Source: Actinomycetospora callitridis (GTDB taxonomy: Bacteria; Actinomycetota; Actinomycetes; Mycobacteriales; Pseudonocardiaceae). Taken from it: DNA of 64,000 bases. Both the position numbers and the translations under genes were made by a program. Where the stretch lies: assembly GCF_028737265.1 (NCBI RefSeq), contig NZ_JAQZAK010000001.1:806001-870000 (forward strand), written 5' to 3'. Under the pieces are notes generated by a model. The model did not search any database and was not told the origin of the DNA. It saw only the letters and a program-made list of their open reading frames with translations. How positions within the stretch are numbered: the first letter of the stretch is position 1; each line of letters starts with the position of its first letter. Positions 50,417 through 57,665 of the stretch are shown here, piece after piece.

Positions 50417-50514
50417 GTCGACGGCCCGAGTCGTGACCCGCCGAGGGGCTCGCCGGTACGGGTCGTCGGGCGTCGGCGGCTGCCGATGGTGCCCTCGGGG
50501 GAGCAGCGCGGCCC

Positions 50515-50652
50515 GACCTGAACCAACCTGAAGAAGATGCTTCGGAAATCGAAGCGTGGGCGCGGACAGCATCGACACCACTTCACCGGGGTCGCGTCTC
50601 GAGCTCGACCGACCTGGACCGACCTGACACGGATGCTTCGGAAACCGAAGCG
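50515..50652. repeat. Two 42-bp direct repeats with internal hairpins
   Basis: Units at 50515-50556 and 50611-50652 share about 35 of 42 positions and are spaced 96 bp start to start. Each opens GACCTGNACCNACCTGA (a short direct repeat of ACCTG) and closes GATGCTTCGGAAAYCGAAGCG, where GCTTCGG and CCGAAGC form a 7-bp stem around AAA (one G-T in unit 1). The 338-bp gap 50417-50754 otherwise shows no gene; the ATG of the next gene lies 102 bp after unit 2. Confidence 0.65.
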
Positions 50653-50754
50653 TCTCCCGGACCGGTCACCAGGCGACGGGGGAGGCGCTCCAGCCCGTGG
50701 ATGGCGTGGTGGGTGGCCCCGAGGCGGTCGGTCTCGTCGCCTGGGGCCGGCGCC

Positions 50755-51393
50755 ATGACCCACGACGTCATCGACGCAGTGTCCGACCGGACGCCAGGCT
50801 GGAGCCCTCCGACGACGGGAGCCCTCGTGGACGCGCCGGACCTCCCGCACGCGGTCGCGGGCTGGCGGACGTGGACGGTGAGCACGGGACCGGGCGGCAC
50901 ACGGCTGCTGGCCCCGGTCACTCGTGCACTGTGGCCGCCGGGCGAGGCCCGCACGGCGTGGTGCCGCTACGGGCGCCACGACGCACCGGCGGTGTCGTGC
51001 CGGTGCGGCCTCTACGCCGTCGCCGACCTCACCCGCCTGACCCGCCAGGTCACGCGTGGGTCCGTCGTCGGCGTGGCCGCCCTGTGGGGCCGGGTGGTCG
51101 AGGCCGAGCACGGGTGGCGGGGCGAGCACGGCTACCCGGTCGTCCTGTTCGCCGAGCCCGCGCTGCCCGAGCGGACGCGCACGCGGCTGGCCGCGCGCTA
51201 CGGCGTGCCCGTCCACTGCCTCCCCGCGCCGCTCGAGGCCCTCGTGCGGGGCGACCGGGAGGCGGTGTCGGCGCTGGCGGCGAGGGTGCGCGACGAGACG
51301 GCCCGCGCTCCCGGGAGCGTCGCCCCGCACCGCGAGCTGGCGGTCGCCGACCTGCTCGCGCGCATCCACGGGCCGGAGTGCCGGTCCGCCTGA
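50755..51393 (+). CDS. Uncharacterised Cys-containing protein, paralogue B
   Basis: A 212-residue relative of the 220-residue protein at 47905-48567. It has VAGWRTWTVSTGPGG, Cys residues in WCRYGRHDAPAVSCRCGLYAVADL, GVAALWGRVVEAEHGWRGEHGYPVVLFAEP, and RYGVPVHCLPAPLEAL. The N-terminal 28 residues before APDLPHAVAGWR are less certain; ATG 50755 is taken although the ribosome site is weak, and an in-frame ATG at 50701 would add 18 residues. Preceded by a duplicated 42-bp unit that may regulate it. Function unknown. Confidence 0.7.
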   Translation: MTHDVIDAVSDRTPGWSPPTTGALVDAPDLPHAVAGWRTWTVSTGPGGTRLLAPVTRALWPPGEARTAWCRYGRHDAPAVSCRCGLYAVADLTRLTRQVTRGSVVGVAALWGRVVEAEHGWRGEHGYPVVLFAEPALPERTRTRLAARYGVPVHCLPAPLEALVRGDREAVSALAARVRDETARAPGSVAPHRELAVADLLARIHGPECRSA

Positions 51394-51403
51394 GCTCGCC
51401 GGG

Positions 51404-52294
51404 TCAGAGGTCGAGCTCGGTCCACCAGTGCACGACCTGCCAGCGATGGACCAGCGCGATCTCCGGCTGCCCGGCGACGTAGGACAGGAAGTCGCGCACG
51501 GCGCTCGCCCGCGCGGCCTGACCGCTCCAGCGCGGGTGCAGGCCGACGGTCATCAGCCGGGCCCCGGCGCCGTGACGGGCCTCGTCGAGCAGGAAGTCCG
51601 CGGCGGCGATCAACGTCTCGGCGAAGTGCCGCGGCGTCGCGTAGGTGGGCGCGAGGAAGTAGCGGGTGTCGTTGTGGACCTTGGAGTAGGGGACGACGAG
51701 CCAGCGACGGCCCTCGACCTCCGTCCAGTACGGCAGCTCGTCGTTGACGGCGTCGCTGTCGTAGACCAGGTCCGGGTGCGCGGCGGCGAGCCGCCGGGTC
51801 CGCTCGCTCGGGAACGAGCGGACGTACCAGCCGCGCACCGGGCGGCCGACGAGATCGGGCAGCACGCGCATTCCGTGCTCGAGATCGGCGCGCTCCTCGT
51901 CCTCGCTCATCGTCGTCACCTCGGCCCAGCGGTAGCCGTGGCCGAGGACGTCGTGCCGGCTCGCGCGCAGCCATTCGGCGAAGGGTGGGTTGCGCTCGAG
52001 CGCCCGGGCGCACACGCCGAACGTCACGTCCGCGTCGAACCGCTCGAACAGGCGCACCAGCCGCCAGATGCCGACGCGGCTGCCGAACTCGAAGTGGCCC
52101 TCGGTGCCGATGTCGCGGATCGCCGGGTCGATCGGGATCGCGTACTCGCCCCAGCTGTCGTTGCCCTCGCCGTCGGGCCACGCGGCCTCGGCGCCCTCCT
52201 CGACGTTGACGACGATGTTCACGGCGACGCGCGCCCCGTTCGGCCAGCGCTCGAACGGGGCGGACAGGCCGTGGCCGACGAGGTCGCGCTCCAT
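51404..52294 (-). CDS. Polysaccharide-deacetylase-family protein (PuuE-like)
   Basis: A 296-residue NodB-fold hydrolase of the allantoinase PuuE-like branch: VNIVVNVEEGAEAAW, WGEYAIPIDPAIRDIGTEGHFEFGSRVGIWRLV, VLGHGYRWAE with the metal His, RGWYVRSFPSERTRRL, DSDAVNDELPYW and TVGLHPRWSGQAAR. The HGYRW segment and late His are expected zinc/catalytic positions; the first Asp of NodB appears as Glu. Could hydrolyse allantoin-like or N-acyl substrates. Next to the IclR gene, 9 bp apart, and cotranscribed with it is possible. Confidence 0.82.
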   Translation of the reverse strand: MERDLVGHGLSAPFERWPNGARVAVNIVVNVEEGAEAAWPDGEGNDSWGEYAIPIDPAIRDIGTEGHFEFGSRVGIWRLVRLFERFDADVTFGVCARALERNPPFAEWLRASRHDVLGHGYRWAEVTTMSEDEERADLEHGMRVLPDLVGRPVRGWYVRSFPSERTRRLAAAHPDLVYDSDAVNDELPYWTEVEGRRWLVVPYSKVHNDTRYFLAPTYATPRHFAETLIAAADFLLDEARHGAGARLMTVGLHPRWSGQAARASAVRDFLSYVAGQPEIALVHRWQVVHWWTELDL

Positions 52295-52303
52295 GGGGGA
52301 GTC

Positions 52304-53002
52304 CTACCCCGCCTCGCCGACCCGGCTCTCCAGGCGGCGCGCCGCGTCGAGCAGCGGCTCCGCCCAGCGGGCACCGGGGCGGCGACCGATCCGGTCGACG
52401 GGTCCGGACACCGACACCGCGGCGACCACGGCGCCGTCGGCGGCCCGGACCGGGGCGGACACGCTGGCCACACCCGCCTCGCGCTCGGCGACGCTCTGCG
52501 CCCAGCCCCGACGGCGGACCTCCTCGAGCACGCGGTCGGCGAATGCGGAGGGCTCCGCCGACCACGCGGCGAGCACCTTCGCCCCGGAGCCGGCGGCCAT
52601 CGACACGCGGACGCCGACCGGCACGGTGTCGCGCAGCCCGCTCGCCGGCTCCGCGGCGGCCACGCACACGCGCACCGTCGGGTCCGAGCCGTCGCGGCGG
52701 TAGAGCTGGATGCTCTCGCCGGTGAGGTCGCGCAGCCCGGGGAGCACGTCCTCCGCGGCCGTGAGCAGCGGGTCGCCGTGACCGTGGGCGAGCTCGCCGA
52801 GCGCCGGGCCGGGACGCCAGCGACCGTCGGGCTCGCGCACCAGCAGGCGATGCGCCTCGAGGCCCACCGCGAGCCGGTGCGCCGTCGCGCGCGGCAGCCC
52901 GGTGCGCTCGCAGAGCTCGCCGAGCGTGCAGGGCGCCGCCGCGGCCGCCCGGAGGACGACCACCGCCTTGTCGAGCACGCCGATACCGCTACCCTGTCCC
53001 AC
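52304..53002 (-). CDS. IclR family regulator divergent from leuCD
   Basis: A 232-residue regulator beginning VGQGSGIGVLDKAVVVLRAAAA, with a winged helix ([30 protein letters not shown]) and IclR effector domain (GESIQLYRRDGSDPTVRVCVAA; SGAKVLAAWSAEP; GWAQSVAEREAGVASVSAPV). Position opposite leuC matches NdgR of Streptomyces and LtbR of Corynebacterium, which control leucine genes. GTG 53002 is preceded at 8 bases by TATGGT (53016-53011 on this strand), suggesting a leaderless transcript; an upstream extension would include the operator. Confidence 0.92.
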   Translation of the reverse strand: MGQGSGIGVLDKAVVVLRAAAAAPCTLGELCERTGLPRATAHRLAVGLEAHRLLVREPDGRWRPGPALGELAHGHGDPLLTAAEDVLPGLRDLTGESIQLYRRDGSDPTVRVCVAAAEPASGLRDTVPVGVRVSMAAGSGAKVLAAWSAEPSAFADRVLEEVRRRGWAQSVAEREAGVASVSAPVRAADGAVVAAVSVSGPVDRIGRRPGARWAEPLLDAARRLESRVGEAG

Positions 53003-53010
53003 AGGACGAC

Positions 53011-53032
53011 ACCATAGTCCCACTCTGTGGGA
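53011..53032. promoter_or_regulatory. Shared operator of the IclR gene and leuCD
   Basis: TCCCACTCTGTGGGA (53018-53032) is a perfect dyad with three central bases. A further half-like TCCCACA lies at 52998-53004. The dyad sits beside the leftward -10 (53016-53011) and 26 bp before leuC, so one protein could control both directions. An NdgR/LtbR-like regulator is the natural candidate. Confidence 0.6.
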
Positions 53033-53057
53033 TTCTGGGTGAGGAAAGAGGCAGACA

Positions 53058-54479
53058 GTGGGACGCACGCTCGCGGAGAAGGTCTGGGACCAGCACGTGG
53101 TCCGTCACGGCGAGGGCCAGGAGCCCGACCTCCTCTACATCGACCTCCACCTCGTGCACGAGGTCACCAGCCCGCAGGCCTTCGACGGGCTGCGCCTGGC
53201 CGGACGGCCCGTGCGGCGCCCGGACCTCACCATCGCCACCGAGGACCACAACGTCCCGACGCTCGACATCCTCGCGCCCATCGCCGACGAGGTCTCCCGC
53301 ACGCAGGTCGAGACGCTGCGGCGCAACGTCGAGGAGTTCGGCGTCAAGCTCTACCCGATGGGCGACGCCAACCAGGGCATCGTCCACATGATCGGCCCGG
53401 AGCTGGGGCTGACGCAGCCGGGCACGACGGTCGTCTGCGGCGACTCGCACACCTCCACCCACGGCGCGTTCGGTGCGCTGGCGTTCGGCATCGGCACGTC
53501 CGAGGTCGAGCACGTCATGGCCACCCAGACGCTGCCGCTGCGGCCGTTCAAGACGATGGCGATCGAGATCTCCGGCCGCCTGCGCCCGGGTGTCACCAGC
53601 AAGGACGTCATCCTCGCGGTGATCGCGCAGATCGGCACCGGCGGCGGCGCGGGCTACGTGCTCGAGTACCGCGGCGAGGCCGTGCGGGAGATGTCGATGG
53701 AAGCCCGCATGACCATGTGCAACATGTCGATCGAGGCCGGCGGGCGCGCCGGCATGGTCGCCCCGGACGACACGACGATCGAGTACCTGATGGGCCGCCC
53801 GCACGCCCCGCAGGGCGAGCTGTGGGACGAGGCCGTGGCGGCGTGGCGCGAGCTGCGCACCGACGACGACGCCGAGTTCGACAAGGTCGTGCACATCGAC
53901 GCCGACGCGCTCACGCCGTTCGTCACCTGGGGCACCAACCCCGGCCAGGGCCTGCCGCTGTCCGAGGCCGTCCCGGACCCCGAGGGGATGTCCGACGACG
54001 ACGCGGCCGCCGTGCGCAAGGCGCTCGCCTACATGGCCCTCGAGCCCGGCACCAAGCTCCGCGACATCGCCGTCGACGTCGTCTTCCTCGGCTCGTGCAC
54101 CAACGCGCGCATCGAGGACCTGCGCGCGGCCGCCGACGTCCTCAAGGGCCACCACGTGGCCGACGACGTGCAGATGCTCGTCGTCCCCGGCTCGATGAAG
54201 GTCAAGGCGCAGGCCGAGGCCGAGGGGCTCGACGCCGTGTTCACCGAGGCCGGCGCCGAGTGGCGCTCCGCGGGCTGCTCGATGTGCCTGGGCATGAACC
54301 CCGACCAGCTCGCGCCCGGCCAGCGCTGCGCGTCGACGTCGAACCGCAACTTCGAGGGCCGTCAGGGCAAGGGCGGGCGCACGCACCTGGTGTCGCCGCT
54401 GGTCGCGGCGGCCACGGCCGTGCGCGGCACGCTCTCCTCTCCCGAGGACCTCACGCACACCACCCTGACGTTCGCCTGA
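53058..54479 (+). CDS. leuC: 3-isopropylmalate dehydratase large subunit
   Basis: Holds the 4Fe-4S cluster that isomerises isopropylmalate in leucine synthesis. The 473-residue product starts at GTG 53058 with GAGGAAAGAGG upstream. Motifs: [38 protein letters not shown], and the cluster Cys in [13 protein letters not shown] and [32 protein letters not shown] is the typical end. leuD follows 14 bp later, so leuCD is one unit with a probable IclR-type operator. Confidence 0.97.
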   Translation: MGRTLAEKVWDQHVVRHGEGQEPDLLYIDLHLVHEVTSPQAFDGLRLAGRPVRRPDLTIATEDHNVPTLDILAPIADEVSRTQVETLRRNVEEFGVKLYPMGDANQGIVHMIGPELGLTQPGTTVVCGDSHTSTHGAFGALAFGIGTSEVEHVMATQTLPLRPFKTMAIEISGRLRPGVTSKDVILAVIAQIGTGGGAGYVLEYRGEAVREMSMEARMTMCNMSIEAGGRAGMVAPDDTTIEYLMGRPHAPQGELWDEAVAAWRELRTDDDAEFDKVVHIDADALTPFVTWGTNPGQGLPLSEAVPDPEGMSDDDAAAVRKALAYMALEPGTKLRDIAVDVVFLGSCTNARIEDLRAAADVLKGHHVADDVQMLVVPGSMKVKAQAEAEGLDAVFTEAGAEWRSAGCSMCLGMNPDQLAPGQRCASTSNRNFEGRQGKGGRTHLVSPLVAAATAVRGTLSSPEDLTHTTLTFA

Positions 54480-54493
54480 GGAGGCCCGTACCC

Positions 54494-55081
54494 ATGGACG
54501 CCTTCACCACCCACACCGGCATCGCCACACCGCTGCGCGTGTCGAACGTCGACACCGACCAGATCATCCCGGCCGTCTACCTCAAGCGCGTGACGCGCAC
54601 GGGCTTCGAGGACGGGCTGTTCGCCTCCTGGCGTGCCGACCCGGGCTTCGTGCTCAACACCGAGCCCTACAGCCGGGGCTCGGTGCTCGTCGCCGGCTCC
54701 GACTTCGGCACCGGCTCGTCCCGTGAGCACGCCGTCTGGGCGCTCATGGACTACGGGTTCCGCGTCGTGATCTCGTCGCGCTTCGGCGAGATCTTCAAGG
54801 GCAACTCGTCGAAGGCGGGCCTGCTGGCCGCCACCGTCGAGCAGTCCGACGTCGAGCTGCTGTGGAAGAAGATCGAGGAGCGCCCGGGCCTCGAGCTCAC
54901 CGTCGACCTCGAGGCGCTCACGATCACCGCCGACGACCTCGTGGTGCGGTTCACCGTCGACGACTACGCCCGCTGGCGCCTGCTCGAGGGCCTCGACGAC
55001 GTCGACATCACCCTGCGCTCCGCCGACGCCATCGAGGCCTACGAGGCGAGGCGGCCGGCTCACAAGCCGACCACCGTCTGA
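54494..55081 (+). CDS. leuD: 3-isopropylmalate dehydratase small subunit
   Basis: A 195-residue swivel subunit. [33 protein letters not shown] and [41 protein letters not shown] are the substrate-binding core shared with aconitase domain 4. It completes the LeuCD heterodimer. The ATG lies 14 bp after leuC. A DNA-binding HupB-like gene, which follows leuD in M. tuberculosis (from memory), is not present here; an SDR gene converges 4 bp away. Confidence 0.97.
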   Translation: MDAFTTHTGIATPLRVSNVDTDQIIPAVYLKRVTRTGFEDGLFASWRADPGFVLNTEPYSRGSVLVAGSDFGTGSSREHAVWALMDYGFRVVISSRFGEIFKGNSSKAGLLAATVEQSDVELLWKKIEERPGLELTVDLEALTITADDLVVRFTVDDYARWRLLEGLDDVDITLRSADAIEAYEARRPAHKPTTV

Positions 55082-55085
55082 GGTC

Positions 55086-55784
55086 TCACCAGGGGACCTC
55101 GCCGGCGTCCTCGAAGAAGCCGCCGGTGGGGCCGTCGTCGGGCAGGGTGGCCAGGCGGATGGGCGTCGCGGCGCCCTGCTGCGTGGTGCGGTGCCCCTGG
55201 TGGCCGTTGAGGTCGGTCGCGACGTAGCCCGGGCACGCCAGGTTGATCTTGATGTTCGTGCCCTCCAGCTCCCGGACGTACTGGAGCGTCACCGCGTTCA
55301 GGTAGGTCTTGGACGGCGAGTAGCCGATCGCGATCGGGCCGGCCTGGCCGGCGCTCTGACGCGTGAGGGATCCGACGCCCGAGGACACGGTCACGATCCG
55401 CGGGTGTTCCGAGCGGCGCAGCAGCGGCAGCATCGCGTTCGTCGTCCGGATGACGCCGAAGACGTTCGTCTCCAGCACCGTCCGCAGGATGTCGAGGTCG
55501 ATGGTGCTCGGGTCCTGGGGCGTGTCGCCGGTGATGCCGGCGTTGTTGACGAGGACGTCGAGGCGGTCGAGGGAGGCCGCCGCGGCGGCCACGCTCTCGT
55601 CGTCGGTGACGTCGAGCGGCACGCCGAAGGCGTCCGCACCGTCGGCCCGGAGCTTCTCGACGGCCTCCTCGCGGCGGCGGTCGTCGCGGGCGCCGACGCC
55701 GACCCGCCAGCCGAGGGCCCCGAGCCCTGCGGCGATCTCGTAGCCGATGCCCTTGTTCGCCCCGGTGATCAGCGCTGTTGTCAT
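55086..55784 (-). CDS. Short-chain dehydrogenase/reductase
   Basis: A 232-residue SDR. Motifs: TGANKGIGYEIAAGL (nucleotide), LDVLVNNAGITG, the active-site set with Ser in IVTVSSGVGSL, and Tyr/Lys in GYSPSKTYLNAV (YxxxK). The ending GYVATDLNGHQGHRTTQQGA is typical of the carbonyl-reductase-like group. Substrate unknown. It is divergent from a LysR gene with an ATACC/GGTAT dyad between, so that regulator probably controls it. Its stop is 4 bp from leuD. Confidence 0.9.
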   Translation of the reverse strand: MTTALITGANKGIGYEIAAGLGALGWRVGVGARDDRRREEAVEKLRADGADAFGVPLDVTDDESVAAAAASLDRLDVLVNNAGITGDTPQDPSTIDLDILRTVLETNVFGVIRTTNAMLPLLRRSEHPRIVTVSSGVGSLTRQSAGQAGPIAIGYSPSKTYLNAVTLQYVRELEGTNIKINLACPGYVATDLNGHQGHRTTQQGAATPIRLATLPDDGPTGGFFEDAGEVPW

Positions 55785-55840
55785 GCCCCCATGCTCGGCC
55801 CGGTCGCGCGGGCGGTCCAAGACCATCTCGGTGCGCGGCG

Positions 55841-55855
55841 ATACCGCGGGGGTAT
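55841..55855. promoter_or_regulatory. LysR-type box ATACC-N5-GGTAT
   Basis: ATACCGCGGGGGTAT has 5-bp arms and fits the T-N11-A rule of LysR sites. It lies in the 69-bp SDR/LysR intergenic region and its right arm overlaps the ATG at 55854, so autoregulation at the start codon is possible; if so, GTG 55866 may be the real LysR start. Confidence 0.6.
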
Positions 55856-56696
55856 GAATGAGGGGGTGGAGACCCGGGAGCTGCGCTACTTCGTCGCGGT
55901 CGCCGAGGAGCTGCACTTCGGACGCGCCGCCGAGCGGCTCGGGATCGCCCAGCCGCCCTTGTCGCGCGCGATCCGCGCGCTGGAGCGCCGGCTCGGCGCC
56001 CCGCTGTTCGACCGCACCACCCGGGCCGTGGCGCTCACCGAGGCCGGGGCGGTCCTCCTCGCCGAGGGCCGGGCGGCGCTCGACGCGGTCGACGCCGCGG
56101 AGCGCCGCACCCGGCGGGCCACCGGCGCGCGCCCGGTGCTCGGGCTGGTCGCGAAGGCCGGGGCGTCGCAGGAGCTCCTCGCGAAGCTGCTCGACGCGTA
56201 CGCGGCGGAGCCCGGGGCGGTCGAGGTCGACGTCACGCTCTGCGGGCCCGGCGAGCAGGAGCGGGTGCTGCGCGACGGCCGGGCCGACGTGGCCCTGCTG
56301 CACCGGCCCTTCGACGCGACCGACGGCTACGACACCGAGGAGCTCGCGGAGGAGGGCCAGGCCCTGTTCCTGCCCGCGGGGCATCCCCTCGCCGCCCGTG
56401 CCGAGCTGCGCACGGCCGACCTCGCCGGCCTGCCGCTGCCGCGCTGGCCCCGTCCCGACGGCGGGTTCTCCCCGGGCGAGGGCCCGCAGGTCCACGACAG
56501 CGCCCAGCTCCAGCAGCTCGTCATGCTCGGGCGCGCGGTGGCGGTGCTGCCGGAGTCCGTGCGCGCCGGCCTGCCCGAGGGCATCGTCGCGATCCCCGTG
56601 GTCGACGCGGCCCGGGTGACGACCCTGCTGGCGTGGCCGCCCCAGAGCCGGGTGCGGGGCCTCGCCGACCTGGTCCGCGTGGCGTCCCGACTCTGA
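55854..56696 (+). CDS. LysR family transcriptional regulator
   Basis: A 280-residue regulator. The helix-turn-helix is TRELRYFVAVAEELHFGRAAERLGIAQPPLSRAIRALERRLGAPLFDR, and the effector domain begins ARPVLGLVAKAGASQELL. It is divergent from the SDR gene and probably controls it. The start could also be GTG 55866. Its stop at 56694 coincides with the iron-box that precedes the siderophore-interacting gene. The inducer is unknown. Confidence 0.9.
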   Translation: MNEGVETRELRYFVAVAEELHFGRAAERLGIAQPPLSRAIRALERRLGAPLFDRTTRAVALTEAGAVLLAEGRAALDAVDAAERRTRRATGARPVLGLVAKAGASQELLAKLLDAYAAEPGAVEVDVTLCGPGEQERVLRDGRADVALLHRPFDATDGYDTEELAEEGQALFLPAGHPLAARAELRTADLAGLPLPRWPRPDGGFSPGEGPQVHDSAQLQQLVMLGRAVAVLPESVRAGLPEGIVAIPVVDAARVTTLLAWPPQSRVRGLADLVRVASRL

Positions 56697-56712
56697 ACTT
56701 AGGCTGCCCTAA
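56694..56712 (+). promoter_or_regulatory. IdeR/DmdR-type iron box
   Basis: TGAACTTAGGCTGCCCTAA matches about 14 of 19 positions of the iron-box consensus, with the right half TTAGGCTGCCCTAA strongest (12 of 14). It lies 22 bases upstream of the siderophore-interacting gene, so iron-dependent repression is expected. Confidence 0.65.
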
Positions 56713-56734
56713 TTCGCGGGGGTAGGGTCGGGGC

Positions 56735-57589
56735 ATGGCTGCTCCCGACACCCAGGCCCCCGCCACCCCGGCACCGTCCACCCCGGCCCCGTCCTCACGG
56801 ACCCGGAAGGGCGGCGCGGGCCACCGCCTGCGCGTGCTGCGCTCCGAGCGGCTGACGCCGCACCTGCTGCGCGTGGTGTTCGGGGGACCGGCCCTCGACG
56901 GCGTCGTCGACAACGGCTTCACCGACAAGTACGTCAAGCTCGCCTTCCCGCGGCCCGGCGTCGAGTACCCCGAGCCGTTCGACGTCCCCGCGATCCGTGA
57001 GTCGATGCCGCGGGAGGCGTGGCCGATCGTGCGGACCTACACCGTGCGCACCCTCGACCACGCTGCCGGCGAGCTGGCGATCGACTTCGTCGTGCACGGC
57101 GACACCGGCGTCGCGGGCCCCTGGGCGCTGGCGGCGGTCCCGGGCGACGAGCTCACGATGATGGGGCCGGGCGGGGCCTACGCGCCGTCGCCCGAAGCCG
57201 ACGCGCACGTCCTGGTGGGCGACGAGGCGGCCCTGCCCGCCATCGCCGCGGCACTCGAGAGCGTCACGTCCGGCGTGCCCGTGCACGCGTTCGTCCAGGT
57301 CGACGGCCCGGACGACGAGATCGCCCTCGCGACGTCCGAGGCCGTGACCCTGCGCTGGCTGCACCGCGACGCCGGCGAGGACCTCGTCGAGACCGTCCGC
57401 GCCGCCGAGTGGCCCGCGGGCACCGTCCACGCGTTCGTGCACGGCGAGACCGGCGACGTGAAGGCCCTGCGCGGTCACCTGCTCGAGGAGCGCGGGCTCG
57501 ACCGGGAGTGGCTCTCGATCTCCGGCTACTGGCGCCGCGGCGCCGACGAGGACACGTTCCAGGCGGAGAAGAAGGCAGAGAAGGGCTGA
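56735..57589 (+). CDS. Siderophore-interacting FAD-dependent ferric reductase
   Basis: A 284-residue SIP-type flavoprotein. The FAD site is IVRTYTVRTLD (RxYTxR) with FVVHGDTGVAGPWALAAVPGD, and the NAD(P)-like domain has VGDEAALPAIAAALE and GYWRRGADEDTF at the end. It removes iron from ferric siderophores in the cytosol. A Pro/Ala/Thr-rich start of about 28 residues precedes the core. The iron box just upstream supports iron-starvation induction. It ends inside a long palindrome shared with the convergent gene. Confidence 0.92.
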   Translation: MAAPDTQAPATPAPSTPAPSSRTRKGGAGHRLRVLRSERLTPHLLRVVFGGPALDGVVDNGFTDKYVKLAFPRPGVEYPEPFDVPAIRESMPREAWPIVRTYTVRTLDHAAGELAIDFVVHGDTGVAGPWALAAVPGDELTMMGPGGAYAPSPEADAHVLVGDEAALPAIAAALESVTSGVPVHAFVQVDGPDDEIALATSEAVTLRWLHRDAGEDLVETVRAAEWPAGTVHAFVHGETGDVKALRGHLLEERGLDREWLSISGYWRRGADEDTFQAEKKAEKG

Positions 57590-57665
57590 GGTGGCCTTCG
57601 GCCATGTGAGCACTTCGAGGTGCTGCAGCACCTCGAAGTGCTCACATGTGCGAAGCGCACCTCAG
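57586..57665. terminator. 80-bp near-perfect palindrome between convergent genes
   Basis: The core 57603-57648 is a 46-bp perfect palindrome with no loop (centre CTGCAG); outer arms starting CTGAGGTG and ending CACCTCAG extend it to 57586-57665 with a few mismatches. Both stop codons lie in the outer arms, so the whole intergenic region is one hairpin. It is a likely bidirectional terminator and may extrude as a cruciform. Confidence 0.8.

Noticed and set aside
50515..50652. CRISPR array
   Set aside because: Only two diverged units with 54 bp between them and no cas gene in the window.
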